From NCBI RefSeq assembly GCF_002904295.1, contig NZ_PPHG01000026.1, positions 62,001-126,000 of the forward strand: a DNA stretch of 64,000 nucleotides. Direction: 5' to 3'. Shown here one piece after another: positions 49,601 to 64,000 of the stretch; the first letter of the stretch is position 1; the number at the start of each line of letters is the position of its first letter. The stretch comes from Amycolatopsis sp. CA-128772 (GTDB lineage Bacteria > Actinomycetota > Actinomycetes > Mycobacteriales > Pseudonocardiaceae). The notes below the pieces were generated by a model. It had not been told where the DNA came from and did not search any database. It saw only the letters and a list, made by a program, of their open reading frames with translations. Position numbers and translations under genes: made by a program.

Positions 49601-52600
49601 TTCCTCGAGCTGGCCGTCCGCGCCGGTGACGAGGCCGGCTGCCCGGTCGTCGAGGAGCTGACCCTGGCCGTGCCGCTGGTCGTCCCGCCCGCCCACGCCG
49701 TGCGGACGCAGGTCGTGCTCGGCCCGCTGACCCCGGCCGGCCGCCGCACGCTGTCGGTCTACGCCCGGCCCGACGCCGGCGACGAGCCGTGGACCTGCCA
49801 CGCCACCGGTGTCCTGCGGGCCGGCGACGTGCCGGAAGCCGGGGAGTTCCCCGCCGAGTGGCCCCCGGCCGGTGCCGAACCGATCGACCTGACCGGGTTC
49901 TACGAGACGGCCGCCGGGAACGGCTTCGGCTACGGCCCGCTCTTCCGCGGGCTCGAGAAGGCCTGGCGGCACGGCGAAGAGGTCTACGCCGAAGTCGCGC
50001 TGCCGGCGGCCGACCGCCCCGAAGCGGCCGCGTGCGCCCTGCACCCCGCGCTGCTCGACGCCGCCCTGCACGCGGCGTCGTTCACCGGCGGGGCCCGCAG
50101 CCGGCTGCCGTTCTCGTGGACCGACGTCGAGCTGTACGCGGTCGGCGCGTCGAAGGCCCGGGTGCGGATCAGCCCGGCGGGCACCGACCGCGTCCGCGTC
50201 GACCTCGCCGACACCACCGGCACGCCGATCGTCTCGGTCGGGTCGCTGCTGCTGCGCGCGGCCGGCGCCATCGAGACCGCCCCGGCGTACGGCGACAGCC
50301 TGTTCCGCTGGGAGTGGCAGCCGGTGCCGGCCCCGGAGCCCGGCCGGCTCGCCGACGGCACGTGGGTCGTCGCCGGGGCCGACGAATTCGGCCTGACCGG
50401 CGCGGTCTACACGCTCGGCCGCGCGGTCGAGACGTTCCTCGGGATCGGCGCGCTGTCCCGGGCCCTCGACGACGGCCTGTTCGCGCCCCGGGTGATCCTG
50501 ATGCCGCTGGTGCCGGTGCGGCCGGAGAACGACCGGGCGGCCGCCCGCGACCTGGCGAAGTGGGTGCTGGACGAGGTCCAGGCCTTCCTCGGCGAGGACC
50601 GGCTGCGCACCACCCGGCTGGTGTTCGTCACCCGCGGTGCCACCGAAGACGCCCTCGCCGGCGCGACCGCGTGGGGCCTGCTGCGCTCGGCGCAGACGGA
50701 GAACCCCGGGCGGATCGTGCTGGCCGACCTCGAACGCGACGGCGACCGGTCGATCCGCGACCTGCTGCCGCTGCTGCCCGGCCTCCTCGCCTCGGGCGAG
50801 CCCCAGGTGGTGCTGCGCGACGGCGTCCCGCACGTCGGCCGGCTGACCCGCGCCCGCGGCGGAGACTCCACAGTGGACTGGACGGCGGCGGGCAAGGTGC
50901 TCGTCACGGGCGGGACCGGCGCACTGGCCCGGGCCGTCGCCCGGCACCTGGTCACCGAGCACGGCGTCCGCGAGCTCCTGCTGGTCAGCCGCAGCGGCCC
51001 GGACGCCCCGGGCGCGGCGGAGTTCGCCGCCGAACTGGACGCCACAGTGGACATCCGCGCCTGCGACGTGTCCGATCGGGACGCCCTGGCCCGGCTGCTC
51101 GCGTCGGAACCGTCGGTGCGGGCCGTGGTGCACACCGCGGGTGCGCTGGAAGACGGGGTCATCGGTTCTCTGACGCCGAAGAAGCTCGACACGGTGTTCG
51201 CCCCGAAGCTCGACGCCGCCTGGCACCTGCACGAGCTGACCCGCGACCGCGAGCTGACCGCGTTCGTGCTGTTCTCGTCGTTCGCCGGGCTGGCGGGCAA
51301 CGCGGGCCAGGGCAACTACGCGGCCGCGAACGCCTTCCTCGACGCCCTCGCCCGCCACCGCCGGGCCCTCGGCCTGCCGGCGACGTCGATCGCGTGGGGG
51401 ACCTGGGCCGGCGACCGCAGCGTGATGGCGGCCCGGCTCGACGAGACGAACCGCCGCCGCCAGGAGCGCGGGGGAGCGCTGGCGCTGCCGCCCGAGCAGG
51501 GCGTGGCCCTGTTCGACGCCGCCCTCGCGCGGCCGGAGCCGGTGCTCGCCGCGATCCGCCTCGACCTGGCCGCGCTGCGCGCGGCCGGTGAGGTGCCGCG
51601 GATGATGCACGCGCTGCTGCCGCCGCCGTCCCGCCGCTCGGCGGCCACGGCGGAGCAGGACACGGGCTCGTTCGCCCGGACGTACGCGCAGCTGCCCGCC
51701 GGCGACCGCCCGGCCGCGGTGCGGGACCTGGTCCGCGGCCTGGCCGCCGCGGTGCTCGGGCACCCGGGCGCGGCCGCGGTCCCGGTGGACGGCAGCTTCC
51801 CGGAGCTGGGCTTCGACTCGCTGACCGCGATGGACCTGCGCAACCGCCTGCAGGCGGCCACCGGCCTGATCCTGCAGGTCGGCGTGGTGTTCGACCACCC
51901 GACGCCGCAGGAGCTGGCCGCGCACCTGGCGGGGGAGCTGGACACCGAACCGGCGTCCGGCGAAGTCGCCACGACGGTCTCGGTGCAGGCCCCGGAGACG
52001 ATCGCGGGCCTGTTCACCGAGGCGCTCAAGGCCGGGCAGCAGGCGGACGCGATCGCGTTCCTGCGCGCGGCGGCGACGCTGCGCCCGAAGTTCCGCACCT
52101 CCGGCGAGCCGACCCGCCCCATCCGCCCGCTGCGGCTGGCCCGCCGCGCCCCGGACGCGCCGCCCGGCCCGCACCTGATCTGCGTGCCGGCGCTGGTGGC
52201 GATGGCGGGGGTGCAGCAGTACTCGCTGTTCGCGGCGTCCTGCCGCGGCCGCCACGACGTCTCGGCCGTCCCGATCCCGGGCTTCACCGACGGCGAAGCG
52301 CTCCCGGCCGACCGGCAGGCGCTGGTCGCGGCGGAGGCCGACGCGATCTCGGCGTACACCGGCGGCGAACCGGCGGTCGTGCTCGGCGTGTCCACCGGCG
52401 GCCTGCTGGTGCACGCGATCGCGACCGAGCTGTGCCGCCGCGGCACGCCCCCGGCCGGTGTCGCGCTGCTGGACCCGTACGCGGTGGACAGCGAGTTCGT
52501 CGCGAGTGCCGGCGGGGGGCTGATGCAGGGGCTGTACAAGCGCAACCAGCAGTACACGGAGGTGACGAGCGCGGGGCTGTCGGCGATGGCCTGGTGCTTC

Positions 52601-52822
52601 GACCTGATGGAGGGCTGGGAACTGGGCCCCCTGCCGTGCCCGACGCTGCTGGTCCGGGCATCGGAGCCGATCGTGGCGGCCCAGGAAGCGGTGGACTGGC
52701 GCTCGGCGTGGCCCCACGCGGACCGGGTGATCGACGTGCCGGGCAACCACTTCACGATCGTGGAGGAGCACATCGCGGACGCGGTGGCGGCGGTCCAGGC
52801 GTGGCTGCCCGCGGCCGGTTGA
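46694..52822 (+). CDS. Terminal modular type I PKS, gene 4: KS-AT-DH-KR-ACP-TE
   Basis: 2,042 residues from GTG 46694, three bases after the gene 3 stop, with a GGGGGTGA purine run upstream. The N-terminal coiled coil ([23 protein letters not shown]) should dock to gene 3. One module follows, then a thioesterase that frees the finished chain by lactonization or hydrolysis. KS Cys205. AT GHSQGE (Ser651) with FAAH at 753-756, methylmalonyl-like. DH His957 and Asp1122. KR with [12 protein letters not shown] in place of LDD and Tyr1542. ACP Ser1709 in LGFDS. TE triad Ser1900, Asp1927 and His2019. The expected chain end is a 2-methyl-2-enoyl unit conjugated to two further alkenes from gene 3. No C-terminal docking segment, as expected for the last protein of the line. 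The stop codon overlaps the -35 box of the next gene's promoter. Confidence 0.98.
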   Translation: MATEAELLGYLRRVTADLQRTRERLVAAESAADEPIAVVGMSCRYPGDVDTPEALWRLVDDGTDAISGFPDDRGWPLADLLGDIGGPGTSATAEGGFLHGAGGFDAAFFGMSPREALATDPQQRLLLETAWEACESAGIDPLSLRGSDTGVFVGVMYNDYAIALQGVTEDLEGYQSNGSAGSVASGRISYTFGFEGPSVSVDTACSSSLVTLHLAAQALRRGECSLALAGGVAIMSTPMVFVEYSRQGALSPTGRSRAFAEGADGTGWSEGVGLLALEKLSDARRHGHEVLAVLRGSAVNSDGASNGLTAPNGPSQQRVIRAALADAKLAPSDVDVVEAHGTGTALGDPIEAQALISVYGQDRPEGRPLLLGSLKSNIGHTQAAAGVGGVLKMILAMRNGVLPRTLHAEQPSTKIDWTAGDVELLTAPRPWPRTGAPRRAAVSSFGVSGTNAHVVLEQAPPAEPAEAAAEPAAVPWVLSAKSPEALAAQAARLLAHVDEHPTQPLSGIARTLLARSRFDHRAVVAGTGHATLREGLSALAAGVPAPAVATGTVTSAPGPVFVFPGQGSQWPEMAMALLDTQPVFRARIEECAEALEPYVGWSLLDVLTGVEGAPPVDRVDVVQPVLFSVMVSLAHLWRSYGVRPAAVLGHSQGEIAAACFAGVLSLPEAARIVTLRSRLIGDRLAGHGGLLSVMASEAEVGELLGDFAGTLSIAAVNGPRTVTVAGEPDALTALEKRLSAAGLMRWRVEGVDFAAHSPQVRVLHDELLDVLGELHPGESAIPFFSTADRRWLDGPEMDGEYWYRNLERTVRFDAGVRAALDRGARHFVEISPQPVLSLGLQALLEESGTGATASATLVLGHGGPDRFLAALGAAFARGTDVDWQLPDGARVPLPTYPFQRTDFWPRGTLQATGDITALGLAAAGHPLLGAVTALPDTGGFLFTSRLSVPTHPWLAEHTFGGAVLLPGTAFLELAVRAGDEAGCPVVEELTLAVPLVVPPAHAVRTQVVLGPLTPAGRRTLSVYARPDAGDEPWTCHATGVLRAGDVPEAGEFPAEWPPAGAEPIDLTGFYETAAGNGFGYGPLFRGLEKAWRHGEEVYAEVALPAADRPEAAACALHPALLDAALHAASFTGGARSRLPFSWTDVELYAVGASKARVRISPAGTDRVRVDLADTTGTPIVSVGSLLLRAAGAIETAPAYGDSLFRWEWQPVPAPEPGRLADGTWVVAGADEFGLTGAVYTLGRAVETFLGIGALSRALDDGLFAPRVILMPLVPVRPENDRAAARDLAKWVLDEVQAFLGEDRLRTTRLVFVTRGATEDALAGATAWGLLRSAQTENPGRIVLADLERDGDRSIRDLLPLLPGLLASGEPQVVLRDGVPHVGRLTRARGGDSTVDWTAAGKVLVTGGTGALARAVARHLVTEHGVRELLLVSRSGPDAPGAAEFAAELDATVDIRACDVSDRDALARLLASEPSVRAVVHTAGALEDGVIGSLTPKKLDTVFAPKLDAAWHLHELTRDRELTAFVLFSSFAGLAGNAGQGNYAAANAFLDALARHRRALGLPATSIAWGTWAGDRSVMAARLDETNRRRQERGGALALPPEQGVALFDAALARPEPVLAAIRLDLAALRAAGEVPRMMHALLPPPSRRSAATAEQDTGSFARTYAQLPAGDRPAAVRDLVRGLAAAVLGHPGAAAVPVDGSFPELGFDSLTAMDLRNRLQAATGLILQVGVVFDHPTPQELAAHLAGELDTEPASGEVATTVSVQAPETIAGLFTEALKAGQQADAIAFLRAAATLRPKFRTSGEPTRPIRPLRLARRAPDAPPGPHLICVPALVAMAGVQQYSLFAASCRGRHDVSAVPIPGFTDGEALPADRQALVAAEADAISAYTGGEPAVVLGVSTGGLLVHAIATELCRRGTPPAGVALLDPYAVDSEFVASAGGGLMQGLYKRNQQYTEVTSAGLSAMAWCFDLMEGWELGPLPCPTLLVRASEPIVAAQEAVDWRSAWPHADRVIDVPGNHFTIVEEHIADAVAAVQAWLPAAG
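46790..51945 (+). other. PKS module 4a: KS-AT(methylmalonyl-like)-DH-KR-ACP
   Basis: KS loop VMYNDY. Just downstream the KS reads [15 protein letters not shown] where other modules have [11 protein letters not shown]. The AT shares GHSQGE, an MRWR stretch and FAAHSPQV with module 2d. DH residues are intact. The KR NADPH motif has Ala where the third Gly of TGGTGxLG normally sits, and LED instead of LDD; the Tyr and the Lys in FAPKLDAAW remain, so it is probably active. Expected 2-methyl, C2-C3 alkene. Confidence 0.9.
51990..52819 (+). other. Thioesterase domain of PKS gene 4
   Basis: Alpha/beta-hydrolase type I PKS TE. Nucleophile Ser1900 in GVSTGG (Val replaces the common His of GHSxG), Asp1927 in LLDPYAVD and His2019 in [10 protein letters not shown]. 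The 27-residue Ser-Asp and 119-residue Ser-His distances match macrolide TEs. Its presence means this is the end of an assembly line. Confidence 0.95.
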
Positions 52823-52848
52823 CTTCGCCCGCGGGCATGGCCTGTAAT
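52819..52848 (+). promoter_or_regulatory. Sigma-70-like promoter of the lipoprotein gene, predicted leaderless
   Basis: TTGACT at 52819-52824 (overlapping the PKS gene 4 stop), an 18-base spacer, then TGTAAT at 52843-52848. A start site seven bases after the -10 box falls on A52855, the first base of the ATG. No ribosome binding site precedes that ATG, consistent with a leaderless mRNA. Confidence 0.65.
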
Positions 52849-52854
52849 CAGTGC

Positions 52855-53388
52855 ATGCGCCTCTTTGCCGGGTTGGGCATCGTGGGCGTGCTGTGCTTGG
52901 GCGGCTGCGTCACCGGGTCCGACAGCCCTCCCGCCACTTCCGATGCGGCGTCATCGTTCACCGCCACGGATCGCGCGTGGATCGAGATCACCACCGCCAT
53001 GGACGAGCAGCTCGTTCCCCTGCTCGACCTCGTCGGCAGCCGGACCGGATCCGCGGCCGTCCGCGAGCTCGGTGCACAGGCCGGCGCCGCGACGAAAGCG
53101 CAGCTGTCGGATCTGCGGCGGCTGCACGACCAAGCCGGCCTGCCGGCGGAAAACCCGCACCAGGGGATGGAGATGCCGGGAATGGTTTCCCCGGCCCAGA
53201 TGACGCACGCCGGGGCTTTGCGCGACGCGGAGTTCGACAGCTACTTCAAGAAGTGCCTGCGCGATCACCTGGAGCAGACCGGACGGCTGGCGCTCGGCGA
53301 GAAGTCGTCCGGCACGGAGCCGCAGACCGTGAGCTTGGCGGCGCGAGTCCTGCAGGAGCGAGACCGGCTCTCCCCACTGATCGGCTAG
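52855..53388 (+). CDS. DUF305-like lipoprotein
   Basis: 177 residues from ATG 52855 (MRLFAGLGIVGVLC). The short charged N-end, hydrophobic stretch and lipobox LGGC (Cys at about residue 17) mark a lipoprotein anchored on the outer face of the membrane. An in-frame ATG at 52837 would add six residues (MACNQC), which fits a signal peptide less well. The mature part resembles DUF305 ferritin-like helical proteins: MDEQLVPLLDLV, then FDSYFKKCLRDHLEQTGRLA near the C-terminus. The paired HH of the usual MIxHHxxAxxM metal motif is not conserved here (RDHLEQ), and a Met-rich stretch GMEMPGM precedes it. Role unknown; metal or redox handling is a guess from the family. It has its own promoter and reads toward the DUF1996 gene. 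No link to polyketide synthesis is evident. Family call moderately sure, lipoprotein call strong. Confidence 0.8.
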   Translation: MRLFAGLGIVGVLCLGGCVTGSDSPPATSDAASSFTATDRAWIEITTAMDEQLVPLLDLVGSRTGSAAVRELGAQAGAATKAQLSDLRRLHDQAGLPAENPHQGMEMPGMVSPAQMTHAGALRDAEFDSYFKKCLRDHLEQTGRLALGEKSSGTEPQTVSLAARVLQERDRLSPLIG

Positions 53389-53410
53389 CGTTCCGGCACC
53401 AGTCAAGACA

Positions 53411-53452
53411 ACGGCCGCCGTGCCGATCGGGACGATCCGGCACGGCGGCCGT
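53411..53452. terminator. Bidirectional hairpin terminator between convergent genes
   Basis: Perfect 15-bp stem (53411-53425 with 53438-53452) and a 12-base loop, midway between the lipoprotein stop (53388) and the DUF1996 stop (53458). No clear T-run on the + side, so it is the hairpin type common in high-GC actinomycetes. Confidence 0.8.
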
Positions 53453-53457
53453 CGCTC

Positions 53458-54447
53458 TCAGCCGCCGGTGAAGCTCGGCGTGGTCCCGCACTTCGCGTTC
53501 TGGTTGAGGCAGGTCTTGACCAGCGCGGCCAGGTTGACGTGGTTCCAGCCGTTCATGAAGTCACCGTGCATCGACGACGCCATCCCCGACGACAGCGCGA
53601 GGCCGTTGCCCCCCAGGCTGTCGTAGTTGACCATGTACGACAGGTTCGGCACCGCGACCGGGTAGCTGCCCTGGCACTTGCCGGCGACCGGGTCACCCAT
53701 GTGCGACTTGTGGTCGGGCGAGTCGATGTGCTTGCCGTCCCAGCAGTCCTTGAACGGGAGCTGGAAGATCAGGTTGCCGCCGGGGGCACAGACCGGCCAG
53801 TTCCCGTCGGCGCTGCGCCCGACCTCGGCGCTGCCCGCGCACCAGAACTGGTTGCCCTGCCCCTTCTGGGTCGGAACCTGCAGTTTGGCGTCACCCTGCA
53901 CCATCACCAGCCCGGGCGGGAACGGCCGGACGGCCGACGGGTCGGAGACCCGGGAACCGTAGTAGATGCGCATGCTCTTGAACGGAACGGCCACCCCGTT
54001 GCGCTGCAGCTGCGGTACCCAGTAAGCGGCGTTGTCACCCGGGGCGTCGCAGGTGGTCGATCCGGCGGCGAGAAGCGCTTCCGTGGTCACGAAAGCGTCG
54101 TTCCTCGGCCCGAAGAACGTGTGCATGTGGGAGGCGCCGGGCAGGCCGGGAAAGATGATCGCGTCGTCCTTGGCTTCGTTCGCGATCGTGCAGTCGGTGT
54201 GGAACTCGGGAACCCTCGTCGTCCCGGCCGGCACCGGTGGCGGCACGATGCGCTGGTAGTCGGCCAGTTCACGCTGGTAGCGGGCCTGGTCCACGTCCAC
54301 CCAGCCGGCTTCCGCCGCGGTGGCCCCGCCCGAGGCCCCGGCGGTTTCGGTGGCACCGGCCACGAAGGCCGTACTCCCGGCCAGTGCCAGCGCGAGGGCT
54401 GCGGTCAGGACGGCCCGGGTCCGGAGCCGAGGTGACGTTTTTCGCAT
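53458..54447 (-). CDS. Secreted DUF1996 domain protein
   Basis: 329 residues from the ATG at 54447 (MRKTSPRLRTRAVLT), supported by GAGG eight bases upstream. A longer start at 54480 has no binding site. The Arg/Lys-rich N-end, long Ala/Leu hydrophobic stretch and AxA-type sites (FVAGATETAGA) make a signal peptide; the mature protein is extracellular. The DUF1996 hallmarks are clear: FHTDC, then FPGLPGASHMHTFFG with its His-x-His, later WCAGSAE, NLIFQLPFKDCWDGKHIDSPDHKSHM and Cys residues spaced for disulfides. The family occurs in actinomycetes and fungi; its biochemical role is not settled, and carbohydrate binding or metal-dependent catalysis are only suggestions. It is convergent with the lipoprotein gene, sharing the hairpin between them. 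Nothing ties it to polyketide tailoring. Family call strong, function unknown. Confidence 0.88.
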   Translation of the reverse strand: MRKTSPRLRTRAVLTAALALALAGSTAFVAGATETAGASGGATAAEAGWVDVDQARYQRELADYQRIVPPPVPAGTTRVPEFHTDCTIANEAKDDAIIFPGLPGASHMHTFFGPRNDAFVTTEALLAAGSTTCDAPGDNAAYWVPQLQRNGVAVPFKSMRIYYGSRVSDPSAVRPFPPGLVMVQGDAKLQVPTQKGQGNQFWCAGSAEVGRSADGNWPVCAPGGNLIFQLPFKDCWDGKHIDSPDHKSHMGDPVAGKCQGSYPVAVPNLSYMVNYDSLGGNGLALSSGMASSMHGDFMNGWNHVNLAALVKTCLNQNAKCGTTPSFTGG

Positions 54448-54867
54448 GCGGATATCCTCACTTTCGCTGTCGGACTGCAAACCCCGTTTGCATCGAGCTC
54501 GGGTGGGATGTCTTTCCCGGTCGGGTTTCGACCGGCACTTCTGCGGGACCTGTCACGAAGAGCCGAAGCGTCGGCGAGCGCGCGGTCAATCGCGGCGCGG
54601 AACGGAGAACGTCCTTGATCTCATTCGAGCCCACCTGGTCCGTCGTGATCCATCGTGCCGCGCACGACGCGCGGCATTCGGGTGAGGTAGCTGAAGCAGC
54701 GGAGCATCAACCAACCCGAGGTGCTGGAGAGGTCCAGGTGGCGGCCGCGGAACCGGTTCCATCGAGGCAACTGTCAGTAAACCGCGCCAATCGGACAGCG
54801 TCAAGACGCTGGACGGCAAGTTTCCCACCACGAAGGTCCGTCGCGAACGCGCCCGCGTCCGGGCGTG
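54448..54867. other. Non-coding upstream region of the DUF1996 gene, with two small inverted repeats
   Basis: No convincing gene. Two inverted repeats lie near the DUF1996 start: TGCAAAC/GTTTGCA at 54476-54492 (three-base spacer) and CCGGTCG/CGACCGG at 54517-54535 (five-base spacer). Either could be an operator or a leader hairpin. On the minus strand TTGACG with TTTACT 17 bases on, at about 54775-54805, is a poor promoter candidate. Confidence 0.4.
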
Positions 54868-54908
54868 CGGAAAACCCCGGCACCTGGGGGGTGTGCCGGG
54901 GTTTTCCG
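54868..54908 (-). terminator. Hairpin terminator downstream of the DUF2306 gene
   Basis: Perfect 16-bp stem (54868-54883 with 54893-54908) and a nine-base loop. A four-A/four-T tract lies inside the stem. It sits 22 bases past the DUF2306 stop codon on the minus strand. Confidence 0.8.
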
Positions 54909-54930
54909 CCGCGGGAAGGCAGCCGCGAGA

Positions 54931-55740
54931 CTAGGGGACGGGGTCGGGGGCGGGGCGCTCCAGCACCGGCGTCTTCGTGGCCGTCGCGAGCACCGGCTCG
55001 ACCGGGACGGGCGGGGTGACGGAGGTGCTCACCTTGGGCTCCTGCTTCGCCGCGGTGCGCTTGGCCGCCTGACGGCCCAGGGCCTTGTACCGGGCCCGGT
55101 GGTTGAACCACTCGGCGATCAGCAGGTTGACCACCCAGGGGATCCACGACGTCAGCGTCGAGACCTGGTCCTGCACCGCGGGCGGGCCGTCGACACCCAT
55201 CGTGAAGACCTCGGGCTCCAGCCACAGGATCGCCGGGCCCAGCCAGAAACGGGACGCGAGGATGGAGAAGCACAGCGCGAAGCTGCGCAGCATCCACTCG
55301 CGGTGTTCGACGATCCGGCCCTGCCGCGCCCGCCGGAAGCCGACGATCGTCGTGCTCAGCCACAGCAGGCCCAGCAGCGCGTTGCCCGCTTTCTGGCCCG
55401 CGCCGTGGGTCAGGAACGGGGTGATGGTCAGGATCGCCAGGCCCGCCGGCAGCGCGCCGCCCAGGACGTAGACGCGGCCGGAGATCCGGTGCAGCTTCGG
55501 GTGGCGGTTGCGCAGCCACGGCCAGACCTGGATCGCCGCGGTCACGAACGCCACCGAGCCGAACAGGATGTGCGCCACCAGCAGCGGGTAGTAGAACGGC
55601 AGGTCGAGGCGCGTGGCCGCGGTGGACCGGCTCGGGTCGAAGCCCAGGTAGTTGGGCAACCGGTACGCCAGGAACCCGAACACCAGGAAGTAGAACGGGA
55701 TGATCCAGGGGCGTCTCAACGCCCGTCCGATGCTTGCCAT
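54931..55740 (-). CDS. DUF2306 family integral membrane protein
   Basis: 269 residues from the ATG at 55740 ([12 protein letters not shown]), with GGAAGG six bases upstream. A longer frame from 55794 adds an unlikely Arg-rich lead. Several hydrophobic segments are visible: [16 protein letters not shown] near the N-end, a second at about residues 55-75 ([20 protein letters not shown]), a third after [17 protein letters not shown], one at [14 protein letters not shown], one around [14 protein letters not shown] and one at [12 protein letters not shown]. The family pattern [17 protein letters not shown] and [11 protein letters not shown] is clear. The C-terminus is a cytoplasmic-looking tail rich in Pro, Val and Lys. 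Function unknown in the family; the conserved His residues have led to suggestions of heme or quinone contact, unproven. Transcribed away from PKS gene 5 and ended by its own hairpin. Confidence 0.87.
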   Translation of the reverse strand: MASIGRALRRPWIIPFYFLVFGFLAYRLPNYLGFDPSRSTAATRLDLPFYYPLLVAHILFGSVAFVTAAIQVWPWLRNRHPKLHRISGRVYVLGGALPAGLAILTITPFLTHGAGQKAGNALLGLLWLSTTIVGFRRARQGRIVEHREWMLRSFALCFSILASRFWLGPAILWLEPEVFTMGVDGPPAVQDQVSTLTSWIPWVVNLLIAEWFNHRARYKALGRQAAKRTAAKQEPKVSTSVTPPVPVEPVLATATKTPVLERPAPDPVP

Positions 55741-56224
55741 GGCCTGCCTTCCTTCGGAACATCCGGCGCGACGAGCATGCCGCCGCGAAACCACGGAAAA
55801 CCGCAGACTTCACGCGCCGCGCCCGGGGTCGGGTGTGGCCGCCCGGCGGGTGACGGCCGGTTCGGGTGATCCCGACGTTGCGGCCGGTGCGGGGCGGGAT
55901 GCGCGCCGCGGCCGATCGGGCTCCTGCCCGCACCGACGCGGTCCGGGATTCGGGTTCGGCGGCGGGGATGCGCTCGGCCGGTTCGTCCGGACCGGTTCGG
56001 GCTGCTGCCCGCACCGACGCGGTCCGGGTGCGGCGGCCTCCGCGCGCCCGGCTCGCCAGGACCGGCCCCCGCTGCCCGGCACCGCGAGCGCACCTGCCCC
56101 CGGATCTCTGGGGAAAAACCGGCCACGCCCCCGGCATAGTCGCCTTCGACCTGAACCCCGGCGGTGGCTCCGGCGTCGCGAGGCGGCGGGCGCCCGCCCG
56201 AACCGGATCACTGGGAGCGCCGCG
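55741..56224. other. Divergent intergenic region upstream of DUF2306 and PKS gene 5
   Basis: About 480 bases with no convincing gene; short frames on both strands are Arg/Pro/Ala-rich and lack family features. It holds a 32-bp direct repeat (listed separately). CATAGT at 56135-56140 could be a -10 box for PKS gene 5, but only GGGAAA lies near the -35 position, so this is weak. The PKS ribosome binding site GGGAG is at 56213-56217. Confidence 0.5.
55916..56028 (+). repeat. 32-bp direct repeat pair upstream of PKS gene 5
   Basis: Copies at 55916-55947 and 55997-56028, 31 of 32 bases identical, 81 bp apart start to start. Each contains GCCCGCACCGACGCGGTCC. Could be binding sites for a regulator of the divergent promoters or a chance local duplication. 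Confidence 0.7.

Positions 56225-64000
<7,776 letters not shown>

Noticed and set aside
52432..52854. N-terminal extension of the lipoprotein frame back into PKS gene 4
   Set aside because: It overlaps the TE domain, is compositionally a shadow, and would bury the signal peptide and lipobox.
54586..54831. 81-codon minus-strand frame between DUF1996 and DUF2306
   Set aside because: No ribosome binding site, no recognisable motif, and Arg/Pro-rich composition typical of chance frames.
55716..56126. 136-codon minus-strand frame upstream of DUF2306
   Set aside because: Low-complexity PDRVGAG repeats come from the 32-bp direct repeat, and it overlaps the well-supported DUF2306 start.
56112..56140. 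Promoter for PKS gene 5 (GGGAAA with CATAGT)
   Set aside because: Only the -10-like box is acceptable and the -35 does not fit a known consensus, so it is not listed as a feature.

Overview
This window is almost entirely type I modular polyketide synthase (PKS) sequence from a very GC-rich actinomycete. The GC content, GTG starts and PKS style fit Pseudonocardiales. A palindromic repeat that encodes ALSRES when it falls in genes reminds me of Amycolatopsis, but the genus is not proven. No rRNA, tRNA, CRISPR array or transposase gene was seen.

Layout: (1) nt 1-52822 holds four PKS genes on the + strand, in the order of an assembly line. The first is cut by the left window edge and the fourth ends in a thioesterase. 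(2) nt 52823-56224 holds three small non-PKS genes: a DUF305-like lipoprotein (+), a secreted DUF1996 protein (-) and a DUF2306 membrane protein (-), with two strong hairpin terminators. (3) nt 56225-64000 is the 5' part of a fifth PKS gene, open at the right edge, which starts with a KSQ decarboxylating loading module.

Working together: genes 1 to 4 give eleven modules and a release domain. Docking sequences link 1 to 2, 2 to 3 and 3 to 4, and the 2-to-3 pair is of a different type from the other two. Nine ATs in genes 1-4 carry the malonyl signature HAFH. Two (the last module of gene 2 and the module of gene 4) carry GHSQG with FAAH, and I read them as methylmalonyl-like. There is no enoylreductase anywhere. 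Seven modules have DH plus KR, three have KR only, and the first visible module has a dead DH and no KR. By colinearity the carboxyl end of the chain would be: C1 acyl, 2-methyl, double bonds at 2, 4 and 6, hydroxyl at 9, double bond at 10, 12-methyl, hydroxyl at 13, double bonds at 14, 16 and 18, hydroxyl at 21, ketone at 23, then an unseen upstream part. A polyene macrolactone or an acid released by the thioesterase is the likely product class; I cannot match it to a named compound.

Most interesting signals: a KS motif (VMYxDY or IMYxDY) that tracks exactly with whether the preceding module makes an alkene; five copies of a long palindrome, four of them in frame in PKS linkers; a decayed DH in gene 1; and a consensus-like promoter whose -35 box overlaps the gene 4 stop codon and predicts a leaderless lipoprotein mRNA. 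Whether gene 5 supplies the starter for genes 1-4 or belongs to another pathway is open.
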